A stretch of 64,000 nt of DNA, from positions 2,022,933-2,086,932 of the forward strand of contig NMRA01000001.1 in the NCBI GenBank assembly GCA_002633005.1, read 5' to 3'. Positions 62,551 through 64,000 of this stretch are shown one piece after another. Below the pieces are notes generated by a model. The model ran no database searches. It was not told where the DNA came from and saw only the letters and a program-made list of their open reading frames with translations. The stretch's first letter is position 1. Every line of letters starts with the position of its first letter. Both the position numbers and the translations under genes were made by a program. The stretch comes from Phoronis australis. Lineage: Eukaryota > Phoronida > Phoronidae.

Positions 62551-64000
62551 CTGTTGTAAATTGTTACTGTTTTAATGTTGAGTTTTGCTTGTTGAAGTTG
62601 GACTTTTCAGAAGTTGCCTCTTGTAGGGATGTTAAAGTGCAGGCATTGGAGTAGATGAATATTTACTAGTTTCTTCATCAAAGTGTTATTAACATTTTGA
62701 ATTTGCTTGAGTTTACACTGTGCAAATGGTGGCATGTTGTTGTGGCCTTTGTATAAGTTTTCTGTTCATTTTGATTTCACCTGATCATCACTGGAATAGA
62801 GTTCAATAACATTATCTTATCTAGGGTGATAAACAATTTCGAAGTTTCCAATGGTTCTCTAAATATTCTCTTATCTTAACAATTTCGCTATTGCCTTTAC
62901 TGAAGTTTCGTCTCAAGTTCTCTCTAGTCAGAAGATTTAAGGATCTCTTGTAGTCAGTGGAGTTTGCAGCTAGTGTGTTTCGAATATTACCGTAGTCAAT
63001 TTTTTTTCTCCAGTTCTTGCCATTGTTAAGTTGTGGGTGTTTTTATGAATTTACGTTTCTTAATCCCAATTAAGCTTCAGTGTATTGTCCCACTGGTTAC
63101 CTGAACCGTCATTTGTTTGAGGAATGACTGGTGTTGTGATGCTATTTTGTTTTGATTGAGTTGTCATTTGTTTGAGAATCTGGTCTCGGAATAAAATGTT
63201 TTCTGTATTCAATGAGAGCACAAAAATTTCTTTCTCTCCATGTATTTTACCTTTGATTTGAAATTACCACAGTTTGCAACTATGCGTGAAGGGGGACGAT
63301 TGTGAATTGGTTAAGATATCTGGGTGTCATGCATGTTTTTGTAATCATAATTCACGATTTAAAATTATTCCGGTAAATAGGATAAAATAATTTGCATTTT
63401 ATGTGTCTAGTATGATAATTTACGCCAATTTAACACACAATATGGTGACAAGTGAAATTTTGTCAATAAAAAAATTATAGGCTGTTGACAGCTTGGTTTG
63501 TACTGTGCAGATGCCATAAAAGATTGGGTAAATTTTCCAATATTTGCGTTGAAGTCATCAGAAAAAAAGGAATTGCAATTTTTGGGCGTGAGACGTGAAG
63601 AATTAGCACATCGCAGAGAAGTGCGTATTTTCATTGTTGCATGTATCGATTATTCATTCCATTTATTCACGACCTTGTGCGAAATTCTAATGTAAGCATT
63701 ATTTATGTTCCCGCATGTACAATTTGGTGGTTTCCCCTTGGAATTCATTTAACACTCGATTTGGGTGGAGTTCACCAGTACATGCATGGGCAATCAAGCA
63801 TAGTTTCCTGGGAAATAGATTGTTTTAGATCCCCATGAAACAACTTGCACTGCATTTTGATAATTGATACTTTTTACCGACTCTTTTAAACATAGTTTTC
63901 TGGGGGGAATGGCCGTTTTAGATCCTAATAACTTAACGTAAGCGTGTAAAAACGCTTTAATATGTTCGCGAAGTGTTTTCTTTTGGCCATAAATGCCCAA

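Larger units (their letters stand above)
61176..64000. other. TLNRD1 3' untranslated region and downstream DNA
   Basis: No further gene recognised. The candidate polyadenylation signals at 62545 and 63190 would give 3' untranslated regions of about 1.4 or 2.0 kb. Near the end, a block around TAGTTTCCTGGGAAATAGAT (63799) recurs imperfectly about 95 bases later (TAGTTTTCTGGGGGGAATGG). Confidence 0.4.

Noticed and set aside
63498-64000. Open frames near the right edge as the start of another gene
   Set aside because: No domain, no splice support and low-complexity flanks; left as unassigned DNA.

Overview
The window is nuclear DNA of an animal, most likely an invertebrate deuterostome such as a hemichordate, echinoderm or lancelet; the species cannot be fixed from sequence alone. 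Reasons: AT-rich sequence, genes split by GT-AG introns into short exons with consistent phases, and families typical of animals (GA-binding protein beta, talin-rod protein TLNRD1, TBC RabGAP, C-type lectin/sushi and EGF membrane proteins). The introns carry many non-autonomous DNA transposons and retroelement fragments. I rebuilt five multi-exon genes by hand, checking that every splice phase joins.

Layout. (1) 1.0-8.3 kb, minus strand: a type I membrane protein with signal peptide, one C-type lectin domain, three sushi domains and a membrane anchor. A lone minus-strand open frame with a membrane helix follows at 9.5-9.7 kb. (2) 9.9-16 kb: no gene recognised; it holds a false-looking assembly duplication at a single N (12.4 kb) and a foldback element with a tRNA-like core (14.9 kb). 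(3) 16.2-28.2 kb, minus strand: a 359-residue type I membrane protein with an ectodomain I do not recognise, one EGF domain and an acidic tail. (4) 31.4-41.4 kb, plus strand: a TBC-domain Rab GTPase-activating protein, divergent from gene 3. (5) 45.2-55.3 kb, minus strand: the GABP beta subunit (GABPB), tail to tail with gene 4. (6) 58.1-61.2 kb, plus strand: TLNRD1, head to head with GABPB across an upstream region with ETS, YY1-like and NRF1-like sites.

The genes are not an operon or one pathway: they are cell-surface, Rab-trafficking, transcription-factor and cytoskeletal genes lying side by side. The most interesting non-genic signal is a repeat family at 23.4-25.1 kb and, inverted, at 32.7-33.6 kb. 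Its subunits carry a core matching the vertebrate CTCF consensus CCASYAGRKGGCRS, so two arrays face each other around the divergent starts of genes 3 and 4. Other mobile DNA includes hAT-like, Harbinger-like and 5-bp-duplication elements, a Penelope-like GIY-YIG fragment, a non-LTR retrotransposon fragment and tRNA-derived SINE-like copies.
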